The position numbers were made by a program, and so were the translations under genes. Shown piece by piece: positions 12,273 to 23,654 of a stretch of 64,000 nt of DNA. Positions within the stretch are counted from its first letter, which is position 1. Every line of letters begins with the position of its first letter. The notes below the pieces were generated by a model, which did not search any database, was not told the origin of the DNA, and saw only the letters and a program-made list of their open reading frames with translations. This DNA is from Nissolia schottii (lineage: Eukaryota; Streptophyta; Magnoliopsida; Fabales; Fabaceae), in contig QANU01031477.1 of assembly GCA_003254905.1 (NCBI GenBank), forward strand, positions 640,613 to 704,612, read 5' to 3'.

Positions 12273-13814
12273 GAATAAAGAGCTTCAAATGCCTGAATAA
12301 AAAAATTATACAAAAATGTCAATTGTCTCAATATAGAATGTGTTCTTTAATCACAAATTTTCTCAGCCATAAGAATAAGAATATTGTATAATAATTTAGA
12401 CGAACCTATTTGAGTAAGACCGAATAAATGAGAGGGCATTATAGATTTTCTAGAGAGCAATTTGCCAGAACCTTACTTCTTCAAATACATATGGCTTGTA
12501 TACACTGCCTGACTTCCTCTGAGATGAGTTTTTCAAAATTTAAGATTTTATTATGCTCTTCTCGCCACCACTATTAACTTATACACAGTGACATTTGCTT
12601 TCCACCCATCTCTAGCAAATTGGTCATTGGATTTTTCACTAACAAAAGTGTTTGTACTATGCATCCAACTTTTCCTGAAATTATGGGATATCAATGCAGA
12701 AAAAGTAAGTAGCATGTGAGTTGAGTAAAGTTTGTACTATGCATTCAACTTTTGCTAAGATACGTATTCTACTTGTACTATGTGAGTTGAGTAGTGAAGT
12801 ATAGGTTGGTTAACTAAAATCAGACGGAAGGTCTACCCAAAGATTGATAAAGTAATTGAACCTAAGTACCGTAGCAGCATCACCAGCTTTCCAATTTGAT
12901 GAGAATAATATTTTTTTTTATTGAGTGTGGCTATTGAACTTTGATTAGAAATAGACATCAACAGTTCATTAAAAACATTTACTCATGAATATAGTTCATG
13001 TAATTTTCAAAGAATGAAATGATGTACAAAATGAGGGTTGTAACCTGTAACTGTGTAGTTTTTTATAGGAAACGGAGTGCTCATTTAAATGCACCATTGC
13101 CAACGAACAGTAGACATATAAGATGTGAACAGTTACAACTGTGACTGGGAGAAGGGTAGGGTTTGAGGTAGAGCATTTATGTCAAGTTAAAAGTGATTGT
13201 GAATTCACCTTTTCCTAAATTGGTGGGATTTATTGCAAATAAAACAGTATTAAAATCCATCTACACTATATGTCATAAGCATTTATTTCACATAACTTGA
13301 TGAATATGAGTCTGCTATTGCACTTGTGTAAAAGTACTGTCTAATTGACGTCATGTAGTACAAAGGATAAAGTTACAAACGAATTAACCAAAGGTGAGTT
13401 CTACTATCCAACTTTTATTAAATATATATGTGTGTATATATATATATATAAAACTACAGGGGTTTACATCGTCAAATGGCACGCTCCTCGAGGTTTGGTT
13501 AAAAAAGATGTGTGGAAACTGCAATTGCTTCTGGCAGATGTATCTTTTTGCTAGTGCAGTAGGTTGGTCTATTGACTTTTTGTAAAGACTGAGTGTTCTG
13601 TTTCCCCTCTTTACTATCTTCTCTCACTTGTCTATATAGGTGCAGATGCACAAAATTTAGGGATTTTGCTCGTCCAACATTTACATGAATTGATTTCTAG
13701 TATTGTTCCCACCCCTTAATTTTCCGCCAATGCTCTGCATCCCGGCCACTCTAGATTTAGTTGTCATAAAGTATCTCTCCTTGCCACGAGGTTTCAAGAA
13801 CATCGTTCTTCCTC

Positions 13815-14103
13815 CATTATAATTGGTGAGATTTCCACCATGTTGCTGTTTCTTAATTGTCATTCCTTCATATTTCGTTATATCCATCCCCCAACAGTGA
13901 TTCTTTGTTGTTTTGACTTAGGGTATGTGAATCTCTTTCTCTGTTTACCCCTCCCTTGTTATGAGATTTTAGGTACTTTGCTTCGTCCTCATGTATAATT
14001 AGTGAGATTTATACTATATTAATTGTTGTTTCTTATTTGTCTTTCCTTCAATTTGCATTGTCTTACACTCCCCAATAATGATTCTTCGTTGTTTTGATTA
14101 AGG
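13815..14103 (+). repeat. Direct duplication, about 110-bp units roughly 180 bp apart
   Basis: The segment around 13815-13922 (ATAATTGGTGAGATTT ... TGATTCTTTGTTGTTTTGA) recurs in diverged form at 13995-14103 with the same start and end words. It is non-coding and may belong to the PMD-bearing element downstream. Confidence 0.6.
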
Positions 14104-15059
14104 GTTCCTGATATTTAAAGATACCGATTTATTGGAAAGGTCTGTCGAATTAAAACAACATGAATTCTTTTAGGGAAGTTGATTCTGACAACGAGTTAGG
14201 TAAAAATTTTTTTTGCATGTAGACACGATTATGTGATTCTTGGATGGTTCGGGTCCTATATATCCGCATAGTCACTTTTCATATGATTAACGTAAATATT
14301 TAACTTGTCCATGTATAATAGGAAAATTCTGTGTGGAAGACATGGCAAACAAATTCGACCTCTTTTTTGATGTCAATTCCTTCAAAGTACTTAACTAGAA
14401 CATTAAGGTGCAAGTGGTTCGAAAGTGGGATGTTCCCGACAAGATAATTATGTTCGACGAGAGAGTTTGAGTGAAAGAATTAGAGAGCCTCTATGAAAGA
14501 AGAAAGAGAGTGTGCGCGAGAGTTTCAATAGGTATCTCAAGTCTGTATTTCCTTCAATCCACTTGCTTTCCTTAGTGAGGATTCATCCATTGATAACTGG
14601 CATTTAGGCTGAGATAAGTGCCTTTCAATCAATAGATATGAAGAGATGGTAGTTGATTAGGAGAAAATGAAAAAAGGTGTATGAGAGCATGTGATATTAG
14701 AGGAAAGAGAGTTTGAATGAGTGAATAGAGATGGTGTAAAAGAAGAAAGAGATGGTGTATGAGAGGTTTAAGAGGGATTTGATGGGACGTAATCCATTTA
14801 TATAGTTATTTCTTCATAAAGTGATTGGACTGATTATCAGAACATTGAAGTTCATGTTAAGTGCAACGGAAAGTGCAAATTTGATGCATTTGAACGAGGT
14901 CGATTACATCCAACTTTGAGTGAACATGCATTTAGGTACGTAAATATTTTTACCATAAAGTTTTTGTGTTTCTATTTATGCTAGTGTTCTAGATTGATAA
15001 GACAAAGGTTAAATTAATGTAGGTAAAAAATGATACTGTATATTTATAGATAAATTGTT

Positions 15060-15490
15060 TGGTAGATTGATAAAATGTTGCTATTGAACTTAAATGTTAG
15101 TTAGATCTATTGGACTTGAACTTGATAAATAGTTAGATCTATGAATGTTAGCATTATGTTAGTTAGATAAATAGACAAATGTTGTTATTAAACTTGAATG
15201 TTAGTTCAAATGAGTATTTTATTAAACTTGAATGTTAGTTAGATGTATAGAGTTATTGTAGATTGATAAGGTATATATGAATTTTTTAGGTAGATTGCTA
15301 AGATAGAGTAATTTATTGAGCTTGAATGTTAGATCTATAGAGTTTTTGTAGATTGATAAGGTATATGTTAGATATATAGAGTTTTTGGAAACTTGAATGC
15401 TATAGTTACCGATTGATTTATGAATTTCACTATAAAAGAAATTATAGTTGTTGATCTATCGAGTTTTTGGGAACTTGAATGCAACATGTG
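15060..15490 (+). repeat. Degenerate short-repeat region upstream of the PMD pseudogene
   Basis: The words CTTGAATGTTAG, GTTAGATCTATAGAG and TAGATTGATAAGGTATAT recur irregularly over about 430 bp. The stretch has no open frame and sits just before the first PMD-coding sequence, so it is probably an intron or 5' region of that element. Confidence 0.5.
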
Positions 15491-15572
15491 TTATTGTATT
15501 TCATAATTTTATTTCGAGTCACTTTTTATGAGTGAACTTAGCCTGAATACCCATTTTTTATGTGATTTTGTA

Positions 15573-17720
15573 GGCTCGTGTATTGGAGACTCGATGATAC
15601 GCACATTTTCATAAGCCGTATCCGCTAATTAAGCAGGGACTGCTGATTGCCAGATTCAAGGATGTTGCGCGCATCATGCCAGCATTCCAGTACGACATGA
15701 CATTGGTCATTGCCTTGGTAGAGATGTGGGGTCCTGAGACTCACACTTTCCATCTACCATATGGAGAGTGCACGGTCACACTACAGGACATTTTAGTGAT
15801 ACTCAACCTTTTGGTGTCGAGTTGTTACTGGATGGACTGGAGATTGGGCGACTTACTTTAAGGGCAAGAGCCAGTGGGCATTGTTCTAGGAGCTGCTCGG
15901 AGAAAGTCCCCCACAACAATCTAGAAAGGGATCCAGTGTCTACCTTAAGTTGGTCCAAAGCATGTACCTTTGATTGACTCAACAGGGGCAATCAGACGAG
16001 CTGGCTATTCTGCAGTGTACTCAGACGTATGTTTTGTTCATGATCGAAGGGTTCCTCTTGCGTGACAAATCGGGGAACCGAGTGCACCTGAAGTGTCTCT
16101 AGCTGCTCAAGGACTTTACGAAGACCAGGACATACAACTGGGGTCAGCAGTCCTGACAACTCCCTATCGGGAGTTGTGTCGCACTACCAAATTCATTGTG
16201 ATTGAGTTTGGAGGTTGTGTTGCATTGCTAAACATATGGGCATGGATGAGAACGCCTTAGCTAGCCCGTCCCAATGGACATACTACGTTTCCATTTGTTG
16301 CAGGGTACATATGATTAATGGTTTAGTTTATTGTTTTAGCTAATGAATGTTAATATATTTGAATCATTGATTTCTAACATGAAATTATATTTTTATTGCG
16401 CAGATGACGTTATGGTAAGATGAGCACTAAGCTATCGAAGGAGACTCGACTCGTAAATTATCGTGGTCAGCTTGAACAGCTTGGCGCATACGGGATAAAC
16501 CAAACAAATTACCTTTATATGTTTCCAATTATCAATTCATTTATGATACGTTGGTTCATGGTTTATATGTTTTATGTTGATTTTCCAGTTTATTTGGACA
16601 CCGTATAACAATGCAGCTGTTCATGTACGATACCTGGGTGGGTATACGACGAGCAAGCGATATGGGCATCAAATACCACCCTTATCTGTTTTACAATCAT
16701 TGAGTGGCACCACGCAGACCGTGTGGTTTGACAGTTAGGTGGTGCCAAATGGATAACCCAGATGCCGATTAACATCGACCGATTGCACTTAAAGGATGCA
16801 AAGGGGACGAAGGGGATTGAATGCCATGTATTTGATGCCGGATGGAACAAGGCATGGGGTACTTGCGCAAATAGGGTAGTGTCATACTCCCTTTCTGCAA
16901 ACTCCAGGCCCTTCCTCTAGTACTTTCGGTGATATGCAGACTCTTCGCAGAGGTTTCTACGATTTGCTCCAGAGGATATTGAGCCAACACTAAGGGAGTT
17001 GCCAATAGATGTTCCTCACGAGGCTCTCGCAGTGCCACCTCTTATTGCAGTCCCTATTCTCACTCTTGATCAGTGTCCACTCCCAGTTAGGAGGAGGGGA
17101 GTGACACATGCATCTCGGCGACAGTACGAAGACCCCGATGATTTCAACTTTGATATTCTTAGGGATGATGAGCCCGAGAAACTAGTAACAAACATATGCT
17201 TTTAGCAGTCTCTATTCAAGAGGGGAGGCATCGATGGGGTTTTGGAAGCACTATGAACCATATCCCAGATTTTTTCCTGCGTCAAAATTCCATGCTTTGG
17301 GTCAGGCTGACACTGAGCTGTCTTTAGGTGGGATTTTCTCGTCGGAGAGGCGGAGTCTAGTGGGCGATGACGATGTCTATCAACCTCACCTGCAGACGCC
17401 GGTTGCACCACAATGGGAGGACAAGTCCTTCAAGGCCGAAAGGATGTGAAGCAAATTCGATAGTTTTTGCTGACATCCCCCCATCAGGTGCTAGTGTTGG
17501 GCCCAATGCTTCCCCCTTGACACGACTGCCATGAAACGGGATCTTCTCGGTGCGTTGGAGCAGGAAACATCTCCTCTAGTGGCTCCACTGGGATCACAAG
17601 GTGAAGACAGGGCCCGGGGGGAGCTCAATAACAGCATCCATGCCGCTTGAGTCGTTTGAGGCGCCTGTCAACATGCCACACAAGAGAAAAATATCATGTC
17701 CTAGGAGGTCGACATCATAA
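15573..17720 (+). pseudogene. Plant mobile domain (PMD, MAIN/MAIL-like) gene, broken copy 1
   Basis: Readable pieces lie in different frames. KQGLLIARFKDVARI...LVEMWGPETHTFHLPYGECTVTLQDI (15630-15800) is the PMD N-terminal signature: a helix, then W.PETHTFHLP.GE.T.TL.D. LGSAVLTTPYRELCRTTK...GGCVALLNIWAWMR (16140-16250) is the middle of the domain, and EWHHADRVVWQLGG (about 16700-16740) is the C-terminal block. The reading frame shifts repeatedly and contains stops, so no full protein can be made. Pro/charged-rich tail pieces continue at 16999-17205 and to about 17700. PMD genes (Pfam PF10536) occur both as host genes (MAIN, MAIL1) and, far more often, inside transposons; the decay and flanking palindromes favour a transposon here. 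Confidence 0.75.
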
Positions 17721-18024
17721 TGTCGCTGATAGATAGTTTAGCGTCATTTTGGTTTTGTATATGTTGTATATAACTTTATGTATGTTACTTTATTATGTGA
17801 TTCATTTCGTTGAATTTGTTATTTTTTTATGACTAATTTGTTTACGTATGAATAAAGACTAAAATTACTAATAATAACTTAACAAAAAATGACATATAAT
17901 AAGTAACAAGTCATCCATAAAATACATCCATAAACAGACACATCATACAATGAAACCTTATTTTTATCCTAAATCTTTGTACACACTGCAACTGAGAAAG
18001 ACTTTGTGATTTTGGATATAATAC

Positions 18025-18160
18025 GCCAGGGTCGATTTGAATCAACTCCTATTTTTTTAAAATTGAATTTTTATTATAGGAGTTGATTTAAATTGACTCA
18101 TGTTTTTTTTTAAAGTAATTATTACTTAAATGAGAGTCGATTTAAATCGACTCCTTTTAT
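18025..18160. repeat. Cluster of palindromic GAGTCGATTTAAATCGACTC-type repeats
   Basis: A perfect 20-bp palindrome lies at 18134-18153. Two diverged relatives (GTCGATTTGAATCAACTCC near 18030 and GGAGTTGATTTAAATTGACT near 18078) precede it, separated by T-rich spacers. This probably marks the right end of the element that carried PMD copy 1. Confidence 0.65.
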
Positions 18161-19898
18161 ATGAAATTTGATTTATTTTAAAAATAACTTTTAAATTAGT
18201 TCAATGTGAAAATAAGTCAATTTCCATGTTTTATTTTGAAAATTTTTCCTGTGTGCCATTAACCACCTTGTTTTTTAGTGTTGAATTATTTAACCGGGCG
18301 CTATCTCAAGTCCATGAATAACAAAATATATCAACATCATGCAGTGAACATATCTCAACGATATATCTGAGTCGCCTCAAGCAAATTAAGCTGGCTCTGA
18401 CTCTCGCTATGACCGCATATAACACATCAGACAATGAAATTGATGGTATGTGATATTATCTTGACAATGACGAAAAGAGATAAGATTTAGAAAAGTACAA
18501 TGAGAACTAAACATTGAAGTTATCTTTTTAACCATATAATTTGCCTTCTTTAAAACTTTATAAGAACATCTTGGAAGTGAATACATAAATTACTCCAAAT
18601 GCTAGTTTAATACTAAAGTTAATTCTAAATGATAATTTAATACTAAAATTACTATATATAAACACTAAGTCTCTCTCCCCATAACACATCATGGGATACA
18701 CATCACATCATGTAAGGTGAGTAGGGCTCCATGATATGTCATGAAGGAGAGACATAATATTTATACTAACTTTAGTGTTAAAATAACAATCATCATATTA
18801 TTTCTAGCTAAATAAAAGCACATAATTATGCAATGAAATTGGCGCTGGCTGACTTGACTTTTAGCCATGAACATTACTATTTGACTTTGCAATGGACAAT
18901 ATAAAGTTTAATTGGATATATCTTTATCTAAGATCATGAATCGCTCCTACAAAGTAGTTAAGAAAAAGAAAAACAGTTAGAAAAAAGAAATGAGGTAAAC
19001 AAGGATCCTGCAGAGTTTGGTAATAAACTGTGTGTTTTTTAAAGGGTTATGAAGACATGACCAGATGAAAGAAAAAAAGGATAATTAGTTAAGAAGACAA
19101 GCTTTCATAAAGACATGAATATAAGAACACAAATCGCATCGTATTTTACAAAGCAAAATATTAAAATCTTCTCACTTGTATTATGATTGTCCACATCATC
19201 TATTCCAAGATCCCATCCCAGAGAACGTGAAAAAAAGTATAAAAAGCAGAAAAGCAGTTACAGTGTAGATGGCTACCCAAGCAATAAAACAAAAACAGAG
19301 AAGCATTGTCATGCGGACGTTATATCTGTCCCAATTGCACCATGGTTGAAAGCCCCCAGCCAGCAACAGGAAGCTCTGTTAGGCAATGATTGGGTTAACA
19401 AGGTGTCTTGTATATTTAAATAACAAAGTTGTATTATATATACTCTCTTTACCTTTATTTTGTGAAAAAAGAATCTTTATTTCCAGATTCACTGACAATT
19501 CAGGAAATCATAATGTTCACAAGAAATGTTTACAAACAGGAAATAGACTTAGGCTTTAGGTCAACCATTTTCATTAACAAAGAAAGTAATCAAAGACGTG
19601 AGAAAAAGAAACCAATTAGGGTTACAACTTACAAAAAAAAAAAAAGGAAGAAGTCGTTAGCAGCTAAGAACCTAAACCCTACCAAAGAGAAAATGAAAAC
19701 AAAAAAAATATAAGACATCTAAGATTTCATTTATGGAAGGTCAAACAAAACAAATTGAGAAAATATATAAGGTTATCATAAAAAAATATATATATTATTT
19801 ACACTCATTTAAAATAATATAAATATTAATAAAATTTTATTTAATGATAAATAATAAATAAGTCGATTATCATAAATAGTTAGATACTAATGACTAAT
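18161..19898. other. Intergenic, nothing recognised
   Basis: AT-rich DNA between the PMD remnant and the NSP2 stop codon. Two plus-strand open frames (19187-19423 and 19429-19713) are Lys/Ser-rich and match no family I know. They run against the 3' flank of NSP2 and are not supported as genes. Confidence 0.4.
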
Positions 19899-21434
19899 TC
19901 ATTCAGAATTGGAAGAACAAGTCCAAACGGACGCAGAAAGCAATCGGCGTGATCTCCAGCCCAAAACCAACTTAGGGCCCAACTCTTCGACGTTATAACC
20001 GTCGTTGAAGAGACCAATCAGCAGCCTCGCTTGGGAGTGATTGGAGAAGCTCACCGGAACTCCCCTGAACCCCTCCGCACCCAACCACTCCCCATACGAC
20101 CCCCTCTCCCCGCTCGTCCGGAATACCCGGGCCAACGACCCCGCTATCCTCGGCCCGAGAAATACCCGCTCCACCAAAGCCCGGGCCCGCCCCTGCATAG
20201 GGAACCCAGCCTCGAGCGAGTCATAAAACGCGGAGTAGTGGTGCAAGCAATCCATGAAGCGGCCCACAAACCCAACGTCCGCTCCAACGGGCCCAACCTC
20301 CTCCTCCACCAGCGTCACCAGAATGGGCCTCAGCTTCTTGGCCCCATTCAGAAATGACAAAACCGACTCCTGGCCGCGGTGACCGAGGTGCGGAAGATTC
20401 AGCATGCAGTTAAATACCAAGGCCTCTCCGCGAACAAGCTTGAGACCACTGGGCCGAAACGTTTCGTCCGGGTCAAGCCTGCAGTGGTGAAACGAGAACG
20501 GCTGGCCTAACGAGGCCGCGAACGCCGTTAATATCCGTCCGGTTTCTTGGACGGTTGCGATGGATCTCCGTCCGGTTCCGGTTCTGGACAATGCGGTGAT
20601 GCGGAGGTGTGGGCCAGGAAGGCGGGTTTTGTTGGAGGCTAAGGCCTGCATGAGGGAGGCCCATTGGATCCCCTCCATGATGTCGTAGTCGACGATGTGG
20701 ACCCGTCTCTGGTGGGCCACGGACTCCACGATGGCCTGGTTTGCCGTGAAGTGGGCGAACTTGACGTATGGAGACATGTCCTGAAGCAGTTGGAAGGCAG
20801 CGAGCGTGTCCGTTTGTTGATCCTCTCGGTGGGACCCGCTGCTGCTGACGTAATAGTTGTAGTTGTTGTGCTTGTTGTTGTGGTTATTGTGCGCACCCCC
20901 CGCGCCTTCTAGTAATCCCTGGAGGGCTTGGGTAAAATGCGCGGCGAGTCTTTCCATGTTGGTGGCGTGGGTGTGGGTGGTTGTTGGGGCAATTAACTCC
21001 TTGAGCCGAAGCAATATCACTCGAGCCAGGTCGCGGCTCATATGGGGGCCGGTGAGGGCCTCCGCAGCCGCCATCAGAAGGTGCACCATCCTCAAGCCCT
21101 TCGTGTCGTCGCCGTCGCTTGTTGCTGGTGGTGCTAATGGTTTTGGCCGTTCTTCGTCCGCGGTGGTTGTGGTGGTTGCGTCCTCGTGGTCGTCCATGAT
21201 GGAATCGATTAGGTGATGGAAGTCGTCTTGCGGGGCGGGGAAGGCGTCCCAGTTGACGACGGGGGACCAGTGGTTCCAGTTGCATGTAGGAGCATGGTCT
21301 TCGTCAGAAGATGTGGTGGTGGTGGTGGTGCTGTATCCCGAGAAGTCAAGGTTATGGATGTCCAGGTCCATGTCCATGTCCATGTCCATGTCCATGGTGA
21401 TAGGCATAGTTGAGCTTAGTAAGCTGCTTGTCAT
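19899..21434 (-). CDS. NSP2: GRAS transcription factor NSP2 (NODULATION SIGNALING PATHWAY 2), intronless
   Basis: 511 aa, single exon, complete from ATG to TGA. The acidic N-terminus has an MDMDMDMDMDLD run, then LDFSGYS...SDED....CNWNHWSPVVNWDAF...DDFHHLIDSI, the region typical of NSP2. The GRAS domain follows: LHRI (LRMVHLLMAAAEAL, about 114-127), the VHIID-type motif VHIVDYDIMEGIQWASLMQAL (245-265), LHRII and PFYRE region (about 290-400), and the C-terminal SAW motif GWRSRRLLSASVW (492-504). A Asn/His-rich insert (182-195) interrupts the domain. In legumes NSP2 acts in the nucleus with NSP1 downstream of the calcium signal to switch on nodulation and strigolactone-synthesis genes. A GC content and length unlike the flanks fit a coding exon. 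Start: the upstream-most in-frame ATG; Met10 and Met14 are alternatives. Confidence 0.95.
   Translation of the reverse strand: MTSSLLSSTMPITMDMDMDMDMDLDIHNLDFSGYSTTTTTTSSDEDHAPTCNWNHWSPVVNWDAFPAPQDDFHHLIDSIMDDHEDATTTTTADEERPKPLAPPATSDGDDTKGLRMVHLLMAAAEALTGPHMSRDLARVILLRLKELIAPTTTHTHATNMERLAAHFTQALQGLLEGAGGAHNNHNNKHNNYNYYVSSSGSHREDQQTDTLAAFQLLQDMSPYVKFAHFTANQAIVESVAHQRRVHIVDYDIMEGIQWASLMQALASNKTRLPGPHLRITALSRTGTGRRSIATVQETGRILTAFAASLGQPFSFHHCRLDPDETFRPSGLKLVRGEALVFNCMLNLPHLGHRGQESVLSFLNGAKKLRPILVTLVEEEVGPVGADVGFVGRFMDCLHHYSAFYDSLEAGFPMQGRARALVERVFLGPRIAGSLARVFRTSGERGSYGEWLGAEGFRGVPVSFSNHSQARLLIGLFNDGYNVEELGPKLVLGWRSRRLLSASVWTCSSNSE
21001..21023 (-). promoter_or_regulatory. Predicted miR171h-type target site inside NSP2 coding sequence
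   Basis: The plus strand here reads TGAGCCGAAGCAATATCACT, which matches the miR171h-type sequence (GAGCCGAAUCAAUAUCACUC) at all but one base (G for U). The NSP2 mRNA, read from the minus strand, is therefore almost fully complementary to that microRNA. The site encodes VILLRLK (about residues 139-145) before the second half of LHRI. Regulation of NSP2 by miR171h is established in Medicago; that it operates here is inference from the match. Confidence 0.8.
21361..21396 (-). repeat. Hexanucleotide microsatellite coding the NSP2 Met-Asp run
   Basis: TCCATG units (five exact plus one variant) encode alternating Met-Asp near the NSP2 N-terminus. Slippage would add or remove Met-Asp pairs without shifting the frame. 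Confidence 0.85.
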
Positions 21435-21640
21435 GAGAAGAGAACCGAGAGAGATGTGGAGATATATATGTATATGGATGGGTATATATGTTATGTGGAA
21501 GCGATAGAATGCGTGTGTGGGTTGGAGAGGGTGAAGAGTGAGTGAGATATATAAAAAGGGGTTTTGGAATTATTTAAAGAAAGAAGAATGGGTCCGGAGG
21601 AAGAGACAGGCGAGTCCAAAAAACGATTGGGAGTTAAAAT
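21435..21640 (-). promoter_or_regulatory. NSP2 5' leader and proximal promoter
   Basis: On the minus strand a TATA-like TTTATATATC sits at 21556-21547, about 115 bp before the start codon, followed by a CT-rich leader. A CCCAAT (CCAAT-box) word lies further up near 21626. Transcription start is inferred from spacing only. Confidence 0.45.
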
Positions 21641-23339
21641 GTTATGTGGGCTTTATGATTGAGATCATTCCTTAGTTTATCATTAATAATTACGAGTGCC
21701 GTTTTTCTTTTAATCACATTAACAATTACTGTTGCCGTCGAGCAACAACTTATTATTATTCGGACTTCTAAAGTTAAGTAACATCTTTTTTAATTTTATA
21801 TTAATGAGATAAATTAAAGTAATTGTATTTAACTTTTATTAAAAGATATAATGTGTTTAATAAAATATTTTTTTTTTAAAAAAAAAACTTATTATTTGAA
21901 GTTAGTTTGAAAAATCTTTACTTCAACCAAGAAAAACAAAAGAGAAAAAAATGCTTAAAAGTATGCAAATATCACTTCTACTCTTTTTGCAGTTAAATTA
22001 TTTGTATTGACTTATTATATGAAATTGTTAGCTCATAATTCATTTATCATTAAATAAAAATTCTTATAATGAGATCATATTTATAACAAATGAGTTGCGA
22101 ATTAACAAAATCTCCCATAACAAATGAATATAAATACTTTTTTTATGAGAATAAAAATTAATTGTTGAGTCAAGTAATTCAACTAAAAACAAAGTGAAGT
22201 ACATCATTTTTTCATTATGCAGCGCTTGTCTTTGTCATGTGATGGAAGGCACATTAGTACATCACAGCTTGACTCAAAAATTTATTACCTTTTGATCAAA
22301 TATGCGAGGTGTTAATTTTGTTAATATATTGGATAGCTTGATCTAGCATAATTGCCTACATTAAATAACGCTTATAGAGTAGATCTTTAATACATTTCGA
22401 TCGACTTCATCATAACCATGCTTAGGGTTATGGTCCTATTTTAATATGATGGTTTGGTGTGTAGGTCTTCTCTTGTTATGATGCATTTCAGTTATAATGT
22501 AGGTCTTTTGTTGTGTTGTTTTATTTTGGTTCAATATGTCTTCCCTTTCATTCTCTTTCTTTTTCTTCTCTTCTCTTCTCTTTTTCTCTCTTTCTATGTA
22601 TAGAGATCCTCGCATAAACATAGTTATTTTCATTGGGAGGGCGAGAGTGTCAGACCAAGAAAAATCAGCAACCCAATAAAAACCTACTTAGGGGACAAAA
22701 ATGAAGCAGATCGGAGCGATCAAACTTATAGAGTGTGTCACTGTTGCAGCAATGGACATTTTCTTGACCAAAAAAAAAAGATAAATGAGAGTAATTATTT
22801 TTTTATTTATAAAAAAGTGTTCATTTTTTTTTACTTTTAAATTTATTTATTATTCAATGTATTTAATAATTTAAATTTATTAAATATGAACTTAAAAATA
22901 AAAGATAGACATTTAATTATTAAAGATAGAGAGTGTATTACAAATCTCACTAAACAATGCCATCCCACTAATTCAGATCTCCCTCAAATACGTAACACTG
23001 CCTCCTCGAAAATCACATAGAAATCATCAAAATGAAAGCTCGGTTTTGTTCAGAAGTTTAGTTTTAACCTTCTAAACGATGCATCACGAAAAAGACATGC
23101 ATAAATTTATTAACCTTACTATCAAATATCTAAAGGGAAAATGTTAAAAAAACGTTAAAACTGTCGGGTCAATCTCACTACCCATTTTACTGTTTGATTG
23201 TGCCACGTCACCTTGACCGTCGGGCAGTCGCTATAGTACCCGGCACCCTCTCATTGGCTGAGAGTCTCTTGGTCTCACATCATCATGTTAGGAATGTCTG
23301 CTCCAACGTTATTGGTCCACGTGGACGTATGATTAAGAG

Positions 23340-23490
23340 GTTAAATTTGTTTTTAGTTCTTATAAAAATAAAAATTTTGTGTTTAGTCCTTACAAAAAAA
23401 ATTTTGTTAGGAATTAGTCCCTACAAAAATTTAGTTGGTTTCAGTCATTGCCGTTAGTAAGAGACATTATCTGTAATGTGTCACGTGACA
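23340..23490 (+). mobile_element. One-ended fragment related to the GTTTTTAGTCCCT-type foldback element
   Basis: It starts GGTTAAATTTGTTTTTAG and has repeated TTAGTCCTTACAAAAA / TTAGTCCCTACAAAAA words like the left arm of the element at 33603. No right arm was found, so this is a solo or truncated end. Confidence 0.45.
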
Positions 23491-23583
23491 AGCCCATTCA
23501 CCCAAAACCCGACTCACTCATGATGTATGACGTCTTGCATGAGATGTATGATGTCTAGCGCGAGATGTATTAAACACTGCCTC

Positions 23584-23654
23584 GATGTCTCTTTGGATCA
23601 TTCATCTCGAGGTGCATTATGTCTCGCGCAAGATAAAGGATCCAAAGAGACATC
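23584..23654. repeat. Inverted repeat, 16-bp perfect arms
   Basis: GATGTCTCTTTGGATC (23584-23599) and its exact reverse complement (23639-23654) enclose 39 bp containing CTCGCG words. Around it, GAGATGTATGATGTCT-type words repeat. It can form a hairpin; its origin is unknown. Confidence 0.7.

Noticed and set aside
19187-19713. Two consecutive plus-strand frames as a small gene 3' of NSP2
   Set aside because: Lys-rich, no recognisable motif, no convincing intron joining them.
20031-21507. Several long plus-strand open frames opposite NSP2 (for example 20863-21216 and 20031-20357)
   Set aside because: They are antisense shadows of a GC-rich coding exon; the minus-strand GRAS protein explains the composition fully.
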